In this document: positions 1 to 10,925 of the stretch, piece after piece
How positions within the stretch are numbered: the first letter of the stretch is position 1
Layout: each line of letters starts with the position of its first letter
NCBI GenBank assembly: GCA_023525975.1
Contig: CM042046.1
Span: forward strand, 42,005,501-42,069,500
Length of the DNA stretch: 64,000 nt
Direction: 5' to 3'
Source of the DNA: Smallanthus sonchifolius
Taxonomy: Eukaryota; Streptophyta; Magnoliopsida; Asterales; Asteraceae
Program-made: the position numbers and the translations under genes
Notes under the pieces: model-generated
Databases searched by the model: none
The model's input: the letters and a program-made list of their open reading frames with translations, nothing else
Told to the model about the DNA's origin: nothing

Positions 1-1208
1 TTCATCAAACTAATGATGACATAGAGTGTATACATAAATTGAAGACAATTGCAGTTGCTTGTAAGCATACAGAAGATTGGGTCATGGTAGCTTTACTTGG
101 CCTGAAAAACAAGAACAAGGAAGCTACAAAAGCAGAAGTGAAGGCAAGCGGAGAACGTGGAATCGAAGTTATAATCGTCTCCAGCAAAAAGTTACCAGTT
201 TTGAAAGAAATCGCCCTTCAATATGGACTTACAACCAATGATGATCAACAATCTTTACTGCTTACAGGAGACGATTTTAGGAAATACACAGATAAGGAGA
301 GACTTGAAAACGTGGACAAGATTCGTGTTGTAGGTGAGGCGTTTTCATCTGATAAGTTACTCGTTGTAGAGACTTTGAGGGAAAAATGTGACGTGGTGGC
401 GTTTCTTGGACGAAGAACAGATGAAGTCCCTGTGTTAATGGGAGCCGACGTAGGAATAGCTATGGGAAGACAGAGCTCTAAAAAGGCAATAGAAAGTAGT
501 GATATCATCATATGGGATGGGAGTTTTTCAGACCTAATCAGCATGGTTGATTCCGGAAAATGCATCTACCTCAACATTCAAAGCTTTCTCCAGCCTGTTC
601 TAATAACCACCATCAGCAGTTTTTTGATAAACTTTATTCAGACAGCAGCCTGGGGTGATGCTTGTTTAACAATAGCTCAGACTGTATGGGTCAATTTAGG
701 AGTGCTTTTTCTTGGTGGTTTTGCATTGCTAACAAAGCCATCAGCAGATAAACCAATAAGCTTGGTTCCAGCACTTATAACTGCCCAAATGACCAGAAAC
801 ATAGTATTGCAGGTTTCGTATCAGGTTACCTGTTTAGTGATTATTCAAACCAAAGGATCCCGGTTCGTGGGCTCAAACGAGTACATGAAAGCAGTGGTTT
901 CTAACATCTTTATCATATGTCAATTCTTTAATTCATTCAATGCAAGGGAGCCACAAAAGAAGAATTTTTTCGGATACATTTATCGGCATAAGAAGTTTTG
1001 GGTAGCTATAACTGCTTTTGTGGTTATACATTGCAGTTTTGTAGCGGTACAAGATATGTTTGGTTATGGTATAACAATGAACTGGAAGTTGTGGGCTGGT
1101 TGTGTTCTAGTTGGTTTGCTGTCATGGCTGGTTGATTGGCTTGGAAAATGCGTCTTATGGTTCGTCATCAAGAAATTTCTCAATAGATTTAGTAACACGC
1201 GATATTAG
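1..1208 (+). CDS. ACA-type Ca2+-ATPase-like protein, copy 1 (3' part only)
   Basis: This is the C-terminal part of a P-type ATPase-like membrane protein; the gene begins before the window. The frame is open from base 3 to the TAG at 1206-1208 and matches residues 558-958 of the complete copy at 34097-37059. It covers the end of the nucleotide-binding region, the remnant of the phosphorylation domain and the C-terminal membrane helices. Catalytic motifs are degenerate: the hinge that is normally GDGxNDxP reads GRRTDEVP, and the M6 helix keeps WVN but has Leu where the Ca2+-binding Asp is expected. Compared with copy 2 it has Cys instead of Gly before DVVAF (TGT versus GGT at 387-389); Gly is usual in ACA proteins at this place, so the Cys is probably derived. 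Family assignment is firm; pump activity is unlikely. Confidence 0.85.
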   Translation, partial: HQTNDDIECIHKLKTIAVACKHTEDWVMVALLGLKNKNKEATKAEVKASGERGIEVIIVSSKKLPVLKEIALQYGLTTNDDQQSLLLTGDDFRKYTDKERLENVDKIRVVGEAFSSDKLLVVETLREKCDVVAFLGRRTDEVPVLMGADVGIAMGRQSSKKAIESSDIIIWDGSFSDLISMVDSGKCIYLNIQSFLQPVLITTISSFLINFIQTAAWGDACLTIAQTVWVNLGVLFLGGFALLTKPSADKPISLVPALITAQMTRNIVLQVSYQVTCLVIIQTKGSRFVGSNEYMKAVVSNIFIICQFFNSFNAREPQKKNFFGYIYRHKKFWVAITAFVVIHCSFVAVQDMFGYGITMNWKLWAGCVLVGLLSWLVDWLGKCVLWFVIKKFLNRFSNTRY

Positions 1209-1531
1209 TTGCTAGTCTTCGTCTTTGTACCTGTGTAGAATTCATTATTTGTTTTCATTTCTCTTGTAAAGTTGTAAGTTATGCTTCCCTCTTTCAGTGT
1301 GGAGTTTATTTATTGTTATATCTGCTTGAGAACACCTTGTAGTTTTAAGTGGTAAAATATTTGTTCTTTATAAAATTATGTAAGTATAACTTATTTGGAC
1401 CATACATCAGCTAGGTTGGTGTAGACAATCAAGACTGTATGTTGTATATGTGTGTGCTTAGTTAGAGAGGAAAAAAATAGGACATACAGTTACAAATTCG
1501 GACATTTCCAATGTCGTACTTTTCTATAAGT

Positions 1532-1993
1532 CACTACCAAAAAAATGAAAAATTTACAATACATTTTGTGGGAAATTTGTCGGAATTGTCCGTTAGCGAC
1601 AAGTTTACGACAAAAAGTGTTTGTTAGAAAAAAAACGCTCGTTGGATATGTATTTTCCGACAAAGTTCCGACTAATTTTTCGACGAATTAGTGACAAAGG
1701 CCTTTTGTCGGTAATTTTCGACAATATTCTGACGATTATAAGTTAACTTATTTAATAAATATATTAATAGAATTTAAAAATAAAAATTATATTTGTGGGA
1801 AACTTGTCGGTAGATCGTTGGAAGTAACTTATAATTAGCGACAAATATATTTTTGTCGCAATTTTGTCAGAAAATTGTAGGAAATTTTATAGTTACTTTT
1901 TTGTTTTTGTTTTATCGAAACATTGTCGCTAAGTTGTGAGAAATTTCTTTTATCAAAAACTTTTGTAGCAAATATAGTTGTTTTCTAGTAGTG
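1532..1993. mobile_element. CACTA (En/Spm) non-autonomous MITE, copy 1
   Basis: The element starts CACTACCAAAAAAATG and ends TTTTCTAGTAGTG, the inverted CACTA terminus, and is flanked by the 3-bp duplication AGT (1529-1531 and 1994-1996). Its 462 bp carry many short GTCG/CGAC subterminal repeats, as CACTA elements do, and no coding sequence. It sits about 320 bp after the ATPase stop codon, in the 3' flank or 3' UTR. Confidence 0.88.
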
Positions 1994-1996
1994 AGT

Positions 1997-3230
1997 GATC
2001 GTTACATAACCTATAGCATAAGGTGTTCTTCTAATTGACGGCTTGGTATGCGCTTTGCGATAATTCTATTGTATGATGTATATGTCATGTAACATGTTAT
2101 TTAGGTCCGGATGTATCAAGGTGAGATCTGACTGACTAGGTCTGGTCTCATTGATGAAGTCCGGCCAGTCAATTCGTCATCAATATACACACTACCTTCT
2201 CTAAGAATCTTGCATTTCGCTTAAAATTTCATATAAACTTCTAATGAAAACGGCAATTAAAATTTCGCTTAAGACCCCAAACCATGTTGAGCCGTCCTGT
2301 GTATAAACCAACATAATCGACACCCATTATATAGTAATCACTAGTTTATTACTCTTTTGGTTTAAGACTATACTTTTCTCTAAATACACCAAATTACTTC
2401 AAATCAGATGCTAAAATACAAAAAACTATGTATTTTGATCTACTTGGATTCACTGTATTAAAATTACAAAATGTTTTTTCAAAACATAATTCAAGATTAG
2501 AAAATATTGCAGTTCAACATTAACATGAAAACAGAAAATAACAAAATATTATTCAAGAAAGAAAGAGAATTTGGAAGTGCATACCTGGCAAAAGGAATTC
2601 AAACTTGGTTCCAACATTTATAAGCTAACTTTGAGGAGGTGACATGAAACTTCCCTTTGATTTCTTGGATGAAAACACAGCCTTTATTGGTGGTGTGAAC
2701 TATGAAAGACCCATGAAAGTCTTTCTGGCAATTATATGAACACATTGAATGGTTCAAGTCAGGAATCTTCACAAGTTACAACTAGAACTACATGTAGTAC
2801 AACTTTAAAAGTAGTTGAAATAAAACTAAGTAATAGGATGTGGGGACCTCTATGATATGAGCACAAATAATGCAATTGTATTATAATTGATCAATAAAAC
2901 TATTCATGTTGGCTGGTGGTCATAGACCCATTTTTTATATATTTTTTTTTGTAATTTAGCTTGCAAGTTACAATTTTCAAAGGACTTGCAAAAGAAGATA
3001 TATGCCAAGATCATTGAACCTAGCACATAATATGTAATTTGTAAGGCCCATAGTTAAATTGTTTTCCACCAAAAAAGATGAGAACCCTTAAATAAAAGCT
3101 AAAATGAAATTGGTTTGCAAGATCAGTCACCAACCTCAACAAGTACATGTCGTCGGGATTCAGCAAGCCCTATCCATTCAGATCAGTCTCTTGTCTTGGC
3201 CATTTCTATTTTTGCCCGTTTGAACTGTTT
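1997..3230. other. Intergenic DNA, no recognisable gene (copy 1)
   Basis: This is AT-rich sequence. About 2581-2760, read on the minus strand, holds a stretch of some 47 open codons including CQKDFHGSFIVHTTNKGCVF, with no start context or splice partner that I can identify. It may be a decayed exon. Nothing else is supported. The same stretch lies at 37848-39081 in copy 2. Confidence 0.4.
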
Positions 3231-3586
3231 GTATATTTTTTACTAATAATAAATATTTACATATTACATATTACATATTTATGGTATATTACATAATTTT
3301 TTAAGAAAAATTTTAGAAAAACGTCATATAGTTACTTTTTAAAAATGTTTTATAAAAAGAATAAAAAATATTCAATTTCAAAAAATGTTTTATGAACAAA
3401 CCTATATTTATTTAAATAAAAAACTTTTTATAAAAAAATCATATAAATCATTATTATTTAATAGGAGAGAGACATGAAAAACAAAAAAAATATTAAAAAA
3501 TAATTAAAGAAAGTTTGTGCAACTAATAGAAGAGAGAGACGAGAAAATTTGTCTTATCAAAATCTTTATTTATTATATAGTATAGA
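3231..3586 (-). mobile_element. Truncated Helitron, 5' end (minus strand)
   Basis: Read on the minus strand the element begins TCTATACTATATAATAAATA with A before it, as Helitrons insert between A and T. It continues with the CTCTCTC-TTCTATTA block shared with the complete Helitrons at 9234-9711 and 20417-20873. The 3' hairpin is missing, so the inner boundary is approximate. Confidence 0.5.
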
Positions 3587-4429
3587 TTTATATGTATATG
3601 TGTTTATTTATTTAGTTTTTTAACTTGTGTTATTTCATGATTTACATCTCATAAATTTGTAATGCAATTGTAGGTTTTCTTGATTATTCGGGAAGTATTT
3701 AGGCTTTTATTAGCTTTCTATTTCAGTTCGATTATTATTTTCATCTCGATTAAAGGTGACATTTTTCGACTACACCAAAAGTTGTTTGTATATAGGTATA
3801 TGTATGTGTATATGTGTTTGTATTTAACACATTTATTTATTTAGTTTTCTTTAAATATAACCTGAACATGACACGTATTCATGGGCGGTTTTGCACTGAA
3901 AGTTTTTTTTTCCACATATTAACACTTTAATTTAGCATAAGATACCCGAACACGACCTGTTTGAACTTTTTATTTTTTTTAATCTATAATATAAAATATA
4001 CTTTTAGGAATAAAATAAAAAAGAAATAGGTAAAACGGGTCATCATGTGAACCTGAACACGACATATGATAACCATTTAGAACATACTTGTCCGAAATTT
4101 ATCTAATAGAGATAAATTTTGGATTGTCCCCCTTTTTTGTACTGCTTTTTGAATATTCTATCTCATTTAGGATATGTATACATTTTAACGGGTTAACTAT
4201 TTAAGAAAAAACGGCAGCTATATCTTCTAGTCCTTCAGGTTTGCGATTTGTACGCATACTCGAGGAGTGAAGGGAAAATGTTGTCGATTTTTTCTTAAAT
4301 AGTCAACTTGTTAAAATTTATACCTATGAGATAGAATATTCAAAAAACGGGTTATAATCCACCACCTTTAAATTTTCTCTCTTCGCTATGCTACTAATTG
4401 ATAGGAAACAATTATGACAATTGATAAAA
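3587..4429. other. AT-rich intergenic DNA (copy 1)
   Basis: No gene is visible. The stretch holds T-rich and (TATG)n-like sequence. An imperfect inverted repeat lies around 4140-4350: TTTTTGAATATTCTATCTCAT recurs inverted as ATGAGATAGAATATTCAAAAA. It may be a small foldback transposon next to the CACTA remnant. Confidence 0.4.
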
Positions 4430-5412
4430 GTTGGATTAAGGTGTAAAATCAGAATCATCCGCATTTCTTAAAAGTTCTTGACAAGTTTATAGAGATGGCC
4501 AAGAACCATCTTGATAGTGAAGAAAAACGTATTGCCCGTGTAAAGACTGTGTCAATTCGAATTGACAGATTCTGACTACGATAAAGGCCCACATATGTGA
4601 CCGTGGGTTTGTACAATCATATCAAACATGGATTTATCACTGTGAGGAATATCCTAATGTTTCGGTTATAGACACACTTTGGGGTACAAAACACGTACTC
4701 TAGCAGCAAATAATGAGATGTTTGACGCACTTGATGATGTTATGGTGGAGCAAAATACACAAGAAGAAAATATAAATGAAGATAGAACTAGTTAGACCCG
4801 GAATTTGATGCATTTTGTTTGCCGAACTCAACACCGAGTTATACCCCGGGTGTAGTTGGATATCTTCCTTAAACTTCCTAACAAAATTTATGCATATTTA
4901 ATTCGTCAAAAAATAGATAAATACTTCGTTTGACCAACTTTTAGAGTTTCCAGGAGTTGCATGCTTTCATTATGAAGCTAAGAAGAAGCTGAGAAAAATT
5001 GGGTTATGATATCCATTTATCCGTGCTTTCATTAATGACTGTGCTCTGTTTTGGAAGAAGAATGACTCCATGCAAAACTGCCCCGTTTGTAATGAGAGCA
5101 GATGGGTTTACAAAAACACAAAGGGGAAGAACGTACCACAAAAAGGTGTTGAGATAGCTTCCTTTAACTTCCGGCTTCGATGAAGGTATAGTTCCAGATT
5201 CACGGCAAAAGATATGATCTAGCATAATACTGTACGTTCAACGGATGATATGATACGTCATCCAGTTGATGTGAAGGCATGGCAAGAATTTGATAAGAAA
5301 TATTCTGATTTTTCCAAAGAACCAAGGAACCTCTCCTTTAATCTGTTCGGCAACATGAATCAGTCTTATAGTATGTGGCCGATAGTGTTAACAACGTACA
5401 ATACACCATCAG
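4430..5412 (+). pseudogene. CACTA TNP2-type transposase remnant, copy 1
   Basis: This is a decayed En/Spm (CACTA) transposase. Translation in shifting frames gives the N-terminal transposase-associated segment (DKSWI, then DKFIEMAKNHLDSE around 4430-4530). A TNP2 core follows around 5015-5400 with NDCALFWKKN, ENCPVC-like NCPVCNESRW, KNTKGKNVP, then RHPVDVKAWQEFDKKYSDF, FGNMNQSYSMWP and VLTTYN. These are hallmarks of the plant TNP2 family, which cuts and pastes CACTA DNA in the nucleus. Stops and frameshifts interrupt it many times and the downstream catalytic half is absent, so it cannot make an active transposase. It is not bounded here by recognisable CACTA ends, and may have been carried by the Helitron whose 3' end is at 6056. 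Confidence 0.85.
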
Positions 5413-6023
5413 TGCTCTTAGATTTCAGACTTTTATGCTTATAATCTATAACTAAATTACCTTAATAAATTGTATATTATTCTGATATAATACGAACTAT
5501 TAAATACATTTGATAAATAAATATAAGAAATTATAAACTAAGATTATTTTTTTTTAAAACTTTTTCAACATTTTCATTTTCAACCGTTATACTATATAAT
5601 ATACGCTTTTAGCCCCTTTTTTTTCTATTAATTTCGTTTTCCTTTAATAAATTTCGTTCGTTAACTTTTTTAAAAATACGGAGGGCGCGACTGTTTTTTT
5701 TTCAACGTTCCGATATAATATATTTTTTTAAACGGAGTTGTATTCAAAATCTAAGGTTTTTTTATCGTTACCTATAGCGAGCGCCGTTACCGTTGTAAGG
5801 TGACGAGCCGAACCTGTTATGAGTGAACAACATCATTTTCTATATTGATATTATCAGAACCCGTGTCGTTATTCTCTTTTATGTTTTTCGACGACCCGAA
5901 CCATTAATTTTTTTATTTTGTTTATTTCCTTTTTTATTATTTAGTTTTATGTTTATCTTTGATTAATAATATTTTTACCGTTGTACTTACGTTTTTATTT
6001 AAATATATTAACGATTGGCCAAA
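5413..6023. other. T-rich intergenic or Helitron interior (copy 1)
   Basis: There is no gene. The sequence is AT-rich with poly-T runs and leads directly into the Helitron 3' hairpin at 6024, so it is probably the interior of that Helitron. I could not identify the matching 5' TC end. Confidence 0.4.
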
Positions 6024-6056
6024 CACCCGCCGCGAAGCGCGGGTGTAACAATCTAG
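6024..6056 (+). mobile_element. Helitron 3' terminus, copy 1
   Basis: A GC-rich hairpin, CACCCGC...GCGGGTG (6024-6045), is followed by 7 bp, then CTAG (6053-6056) and T. Hairpin, short spacer, CTRR and insertion at AT is the canonical Helitron 3' end. It lies 267 bp before the P450 start codon, so the P450 promoter was formed at, or cut back by, this insertion. Confidence 0.75.
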
Positions 6057-6249
6057 TTATAAATAATAATAGATTGTAAATACATTTTAGAAATCATTTT
6101 TAAGTTTTCTTAAATAATTATATGTTAATTCTATGGCCCACTATTAATATAATCGGGACATCCTAACTAATATACTTAACTTGCACATGGGTCGAGTCCT
6201 ATTTTCTTTGCTAATAATATGCCCATCCTTTAGCCGCCCCATGTACAAG

Positions 6250-6277
6250 TATAATATAAACAAATGTTTATATATCG
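6250..6277 (+). promoter_or_regulatory. Candidate TATA region of the P450 gene, copy 1
   Basis: Two TATA-like strings, TATAATATAAA and TTTATATAT, lie 46-73 bp before the ATG at 6323. That suits a plant core promoter with a short leader. Transcription start is not determinable from sequence alone. Confidence 0.35.
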
Positions 6278-6322
6278 TGACAAACATTTGGGGAACACAT
6301 TCCAAACCTTTACAACTCAAAC

Positions 6323-7882
6323 ATGCTTCAACTGTCTCTCCTCGTTCCCCTGTTCCTAGTTTTCATCTTCTTCCTCGTAAAGAAACATAGTAACAAAAAC
6401 CTCGTACTCCCTCCTGGTCCGCCAAAGCTTCCGCTAATCGGTAACATGAACCGCCTTCTACATCCTGCACCACACCGAGCCCTCAACGACTTAGCTGTTG
6501 AATACGGTCCCATCATGCACCTAAAGCTCGGGTTCATATCGACAATTGTTGTGTCATCAGCTGATGCAGCTAGAGAGATCATGAAGACTCATGACAATAT
6601 CTTCTCTAACCGCCCGAAGCTCGTGGCTCCAAGAATCTTGGGATATAACTATAGTGACATAGCCTTTGCTCCATACGGGTCGTATTGGAGACAACTTAAG
6701 AAGATATGCGTTCTTGAACTCTCGACGGTGAAGAGCATGGATTCGACTAGGTTTATACGAGAAGAAGAAGTGAAATTGCTTGTTGAATCGGTTAGTGAAA
6801 GTTTGGAACCGATAAACTTTGTTGAAAGGCTTTTTGCTTTGAATCATGACATCATCACTTGGATTACGTTTGGGGATAAGTTTGATGATGAGTTGAGGTT
6901 TCGGTTGGCGATTAGGGAAGGAACCGCTTTGGCGGCTGGATTTCAGATTGGCGATTTCTTTCCGTCACTCGGTTTTGTTGCGAAACTCACCGGAATGAAT
7001 AGAAGGATGGAAGAGTGTCTTGTGGAGCTTAGTAGCATCATGGACAAGAGAATAGAACGCCATGTGGACAGACGTAAGATCGAGAAGCCACAACGTGAGT
7101 GTCTGGTTGATGTTCTCCTCCGGCTTCAGGAAGCCGGAGGAGACCTTGACGAGCCACTGACGACTGACAACATCAAGTCAGTCCTCTTGGTAAGAGTTCT
7201 TTTACGTTATAAAATAAAACTTCTTGTTTTTGGTCTTTAACGGTCATCTCTGTAGGATGTGTTCACGGGTGCGAGTGAGAATTCATCGAACATAGTCGAG
7301 TGGGCGATGGCGGAGATGTTAAGAAACCCAAGCGTGATGGAAAAAGCACAAACCGAGGTCAGACAAGTAATCGGTGAAAAAGTCAACCCTACTGTAGAAG
7401 AGACTGATGTTACAAAAATGAGTTACATGAAAATGGTAGTCAAAGAGACTCTAAGGTTCCACCCTCCGGTTCCTCTTTTGCTCCCACGAGAGTCTATGGA
7501 AAGATGCAAGATCAACGGGTATGACATCCCTTCACAAACTAGAGTTGTTATCAACTACTGGGCCATAGCCAGGGATCCTGCTAGCTGGAAGGATCCCAAC
7601 GTGTTTAATCCTGATAGGTTTCAGAATGAAACCAAGGATTACAGAGGTCATGATTTCGAGTACATTCCTTTTGGCGCTGGTCGCAGAGTTTGTCCAGGAA
7701 TTTCTTTGGGAATGGCGAACACCGAGCTTTCTCTAGCTTCTTTGCTTTATCATTTCGATTGGAAGCTAGCTAGCGGGGAGAAACCACAAGATTTAGACAT
7801 GAACGAGACGTTTGGGATGACATGTTACAAGACTTGTAGTCTACGACTCGTTCCTACTCTACGCTACCCTATATCGACTTAG
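6323..7882 (+). CDS. Cytochrome P450, CYP71 family, copy 1 (Arg180Trp variant)
   Basis: This is a microsomal monooxygenase of the plant CYP71 clan, expected on the ER membrane with NADPH-P450 reductase. Two exons, 6323-7189 and 7256-7882, are split by a 66-bp phase-0 GT-AG intron at the usual CYP71 position before the I-helix, giving 497 residues, normal for the family. Visible parts: hydrophobic anchor 2-19; hinge LPPGPPKLPLIGN 29-41; C-helix WRQLKK 122-127; I-helix FTGASENSS 292-300; ExxR as ETLR 353-356; PDRF 408-411; heme loop FGAGRRVCPG 428-437 with Cys435. The I-helix differs from A/GGxD/ET(T/S): the Thr position is Asn298. Trp180 (TGG at 6860-6862) replaces the Arg of copy 2, a C-to-T change at a CpG; Arg or a similar residue is usual before the xxFG motif. 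Substrate is unknown. The family often oxidises terpenoids, including sesquiterpenes in Asteraceae. Confidence 0.93.
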
Positions 7883-8364
7883 ATGTTTCGGTTATCTTTT
7901 TATATTACGTCTTTTGATTATTTGAAGATTTGATGATCGTATGTTGGTCACGTGTAAAAAATATAATACCTATTAAATTTCAGGTTTTTATATATTAAAA
8001 TAATTAAATATAAAATTTAAGATACGACTGGTTCAAAGTTATGTAGCAATCCTTGTCATTTTTTTGTCATATTGAATCTAGAGGATCGTTTTGGTCAAAT
8101 ATAGACAATGATTGGATATCATTTTCAATTCTTTTGCTTACAAACCACGTCAAACTTATTTAAAATATACGTGTTAACAGATCATTGTATTTTAATTAAT
8201 ACAAAGACAACCACGTTATCATTCCCGCGAATAAATATATAATTCGGCAAAAACTAATCATTCCACTCCAATGTCATATTAAGCTAAAGTTGTGAAAGTT
8301 AATCAAAACAATGGGATACGCGCACGAATTTGTTAGTACGGCTAAATCATTTTGAAGTTAAAGT
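7883..8364. other. P450 3' flank (copy 1)
   Basis: This is AT-rich DNA downstream of the stop codon and includes the 3' UTR, whose end I cannot place. No other gene or repeat end is seen. Confidence 0.4.
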
Positions 8365-8973
8365 CAGGGGTGGACCTAACTAGCCTCCGCTACCCCTTAA
8401 CTTTTGCTCGCAATGCAAATATTTTTTTTACGGTTTTATGTATACGGTTACTCTTTACGTTACCCTGAGCAAAAAATACGTTACCCCTCAAATTTTTTTA
8501 AAAGCTTAACACTTCATAAAAAGTTTAAAATTTTATAAAAAACCTAATATTTTATAAAAAGTCTCCACAATTTATTAAAGGTTTTGATGTATTGGGTTTT
8601 AATAAAATATTTGGGCATTTGGGCTTTAGCCAGCCCAAATGTTTTATTAAAACCTAATACATCAAAGTCTCAATTCTCAAACCCAATTTACTCAAGCGGC
8701 CAGCCAAGAAGAAATACAGAGAGCAAAAACTGTGAGACTGTGAGAGTCAGAGACCGACCACTCGACCAGCCGCTCGACCTGAGCTGAGACCACCGCCCGG
8801 CACCGCCTCCGCCAAACCCCAGTCCTCCGCCTCTGCAGTCCGCCTCGCTAGTCGCATGTTACCATAAAAAAAATTGTTTACATGAAAGTACCGTAAAAAA
8901 AATTGTTTCATTTACATGAAAGTACGATAAAAAATATCGTTACCCATAAACTTTTGTTCTAGATCCGCCGCCG
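8365..8973. mobile_element. Probable non-autonomous hAT element, copy 1
   Basis: The termini are CAGGGGTGGACCTA and, inverted, CGGCGGCGGATCTA, resembling the common plant hAT terminal repeat. The flanks GTTAAAGT and GTTAAAAC agree at 6 of 8 positions, so the 8-bp duplication is imperfect or mutated. The interior holds short repeats of ATGAAAGTACNRTAAAA and the stem-loop at 8583-8666. Confidence 0.55.
8583..8666. repeat. Stem-loop with 25-nt arms, copy 1
   Basis: The arms 8583-8607 (TTTGATGTATTGGG...) and 8642-8666 are inverted copies with one mismatch, at 8655. A further inner pair, TTTGGGC and GCCCAAA, extends the stem. In copy 2 the arms pair perfectly. The stem lies inside the probable hAT element. 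Confidence 0.8.
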
Positions 8974-9233
8974 GTTAAAACAAAGTAAAAATATGAGGGC
9001 CTTTCTACTATCTTTTTGAGTTCGTACGTTTGGTTATATATGACATGGATAGTGCTAAGAATAAACTTAGGACATAATACCTAACCATACGGTTCAAACT
9101 CTCATACAATTCTTGCAATCATTAATCAAAATGGGTTAGTGGGCACCTAAAATCGGACCAAGTGAATATATGAAACATTCAATCATAGACGGTTGATGTG
9201 TCACTATTACATAAATTAAAAATAAAATATAAA
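8974..9233. other. Intergenic DNA (copy 1)
   Basis: No gene, repeat end or regulatory motif can be supported here. Confidence 0.4.
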
Positions 9234-9711
9234 TCTATACATACTAATAAATAAAGGTTAATAAAGGTTTTTAGGTGTCACATGTCATTCTCATATTCAT
9301 CTTTAACATTTTTTTCCCGCCTCTCTCTCCTATTAATTATACCACTTTCTTTAATTATTTTTTTTCTCTCCTATTAAATAATAATAACTTCTATAATTTT
9401 TTTATAAAACGTTTTTCATTAATATGTAATATGTAAATCTTTATTAGTAAGTATATATAATATTGCATTATTTAACACGGGTAATACACCGGTTTCTAAA
9501 ATTTAATGTGAATTAATATTTATCAGTTACATAAAAAAGTTAATACTCAGCTAAATGTTTTAAAAATGAACTTAAAAATAATTTATAATTGTCACGTAAA
9601 ATTCTATTCAACTTGTGTAATACACGGGGTTTTAAAAACATAATTTTTTTATTACTAAGTATATAAGATTATATTTATTTACCCTATGTCATACACGGGA
9701 TCCTAACCTAG
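9234..9711 (+). mobile_element. Non-autonomous Helitron of about 480 bp, copy 1
   Basis: It starts TCTATACATACTAATAAATA after an A and ends with a degenerate hairpin, CCCTATGTCATACACGGG, then ATCCTAACCTAG followed by T. It has no target duplication, as expected for Helitrons. The family recurs at 20417-20873 (minus strand) and 31635-33826 (interrupted), which supports both ends. Confidence 0.75.
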
Positions 9712-10925
9712 TGCATAATATAAGTAAATATCTTATAATAAATAATCACTATATCATCTCTCGCTTCATTGCCTACCCGAACTTGTTATTATATTAAATC
9801 GTACCAAAAAAACCAATTATTATTCGATGTTTTGGGTCAAGCTAATTACATTAAATGTTAGTTTGATCTTTCTAGTTCAGGTAATGTAGTATACGGGTTT
9901 ATAAGCTAGTAATTAATAACTATAATGACAAAAACTAATAACAAACATCAATTTCACATCATTTGAATATAAATACAAAGTTTAGAAACAATAGAAGAAA
10001 CTCCAACAAAGTAATAATACACATCAATTTCAAGTGGCAATGTGGGCGGGCCATTGTTCATAGGCTGAAACATCTTCAATACTATATTAAACTTAACTAG
10101 AAGGGTGCCCGTGTGATACGGCGGGAACAAAGATACTTGTAATCACATAACATGTTAATTTTTTTAGTAATACCATATTCAAATTAAAGGGAATGAAATG
10201 CCGTTTAAAAATCTTAATTATTTTATTGTGTTTTAAATATAAAATCAAAGTTTCTTAAAGTATTTTATTGTGGTTATTTATGTCTTTATGTTTATGTTTT
10301 AGTATTTATTGTGCCTTCAAAAATCAAAATATTCGAACTCTCTCATTCTAATATTTATTTGTTACCTTTCACGTTGCTTAATATTTAGATGTTAATTGGG
10401 TTGTAACTTGTAAGCAAGTCGGCATGACTAACTCATTCAATAAATGTGTCAAAGATAAAACACCTTTTTGACATGGTTTACTATATAGACCGAGTTAGAA
10501 TTATGATTTACAAACACGTGAAGTTGTCAATTTCTGCATGAGATATGTCAGCCTTTTGTATAACACACAAAGACATCCAATTATTTTGTAAACATGTAAG
10601 GTCCTTTCTACTTAACGTTGTGTGACACACTAGCTTTAAACTCTTTTATTCAAGTAGCATACAAACATGGTTATACTAAAACTAGTCTCTTTCACCGGTT
10701 TGGTTTCCATCCACCGACGACAATTTTATAGCTGATGGTTAAAATATATCATTTTTTTTGTCAAAACGTCGCTTGTCGGATGTAAACATGAGTGAGTAGG
10801 ACGAACGAATCTAAGAGGAAAAAGGACTTACAAGTGGAGAAGAAGAGAGGGCGAGAAAGCATAGGACAGGAATTAAAGTTGTAAATATGAATAAGTATAT
10901 GTTGAGCCTTGATGAAGGGACTTAC
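9712..10925. other. Intergenic DNA (copy 1)
   Basis: AT-rich DNA without coding signals. A remnant, AGAAGGGTGCCCGTGTGATACG, near 10100 resembles a decayed Helitron hairpin region, but no complete end is present. Confidence 0.4.

Noticed and set aside
6328..6847. Minus-strand frames across the P450 first exon
   Set aside because: Antisense shadows of a well-supported P450 exon.
6323..7882. Naming the P450 as a specific sesquiterpene-lactone enzyme
   Set aside because: General CYP71 similarity does not fix the subfamily or substrate without an alignment and tree.
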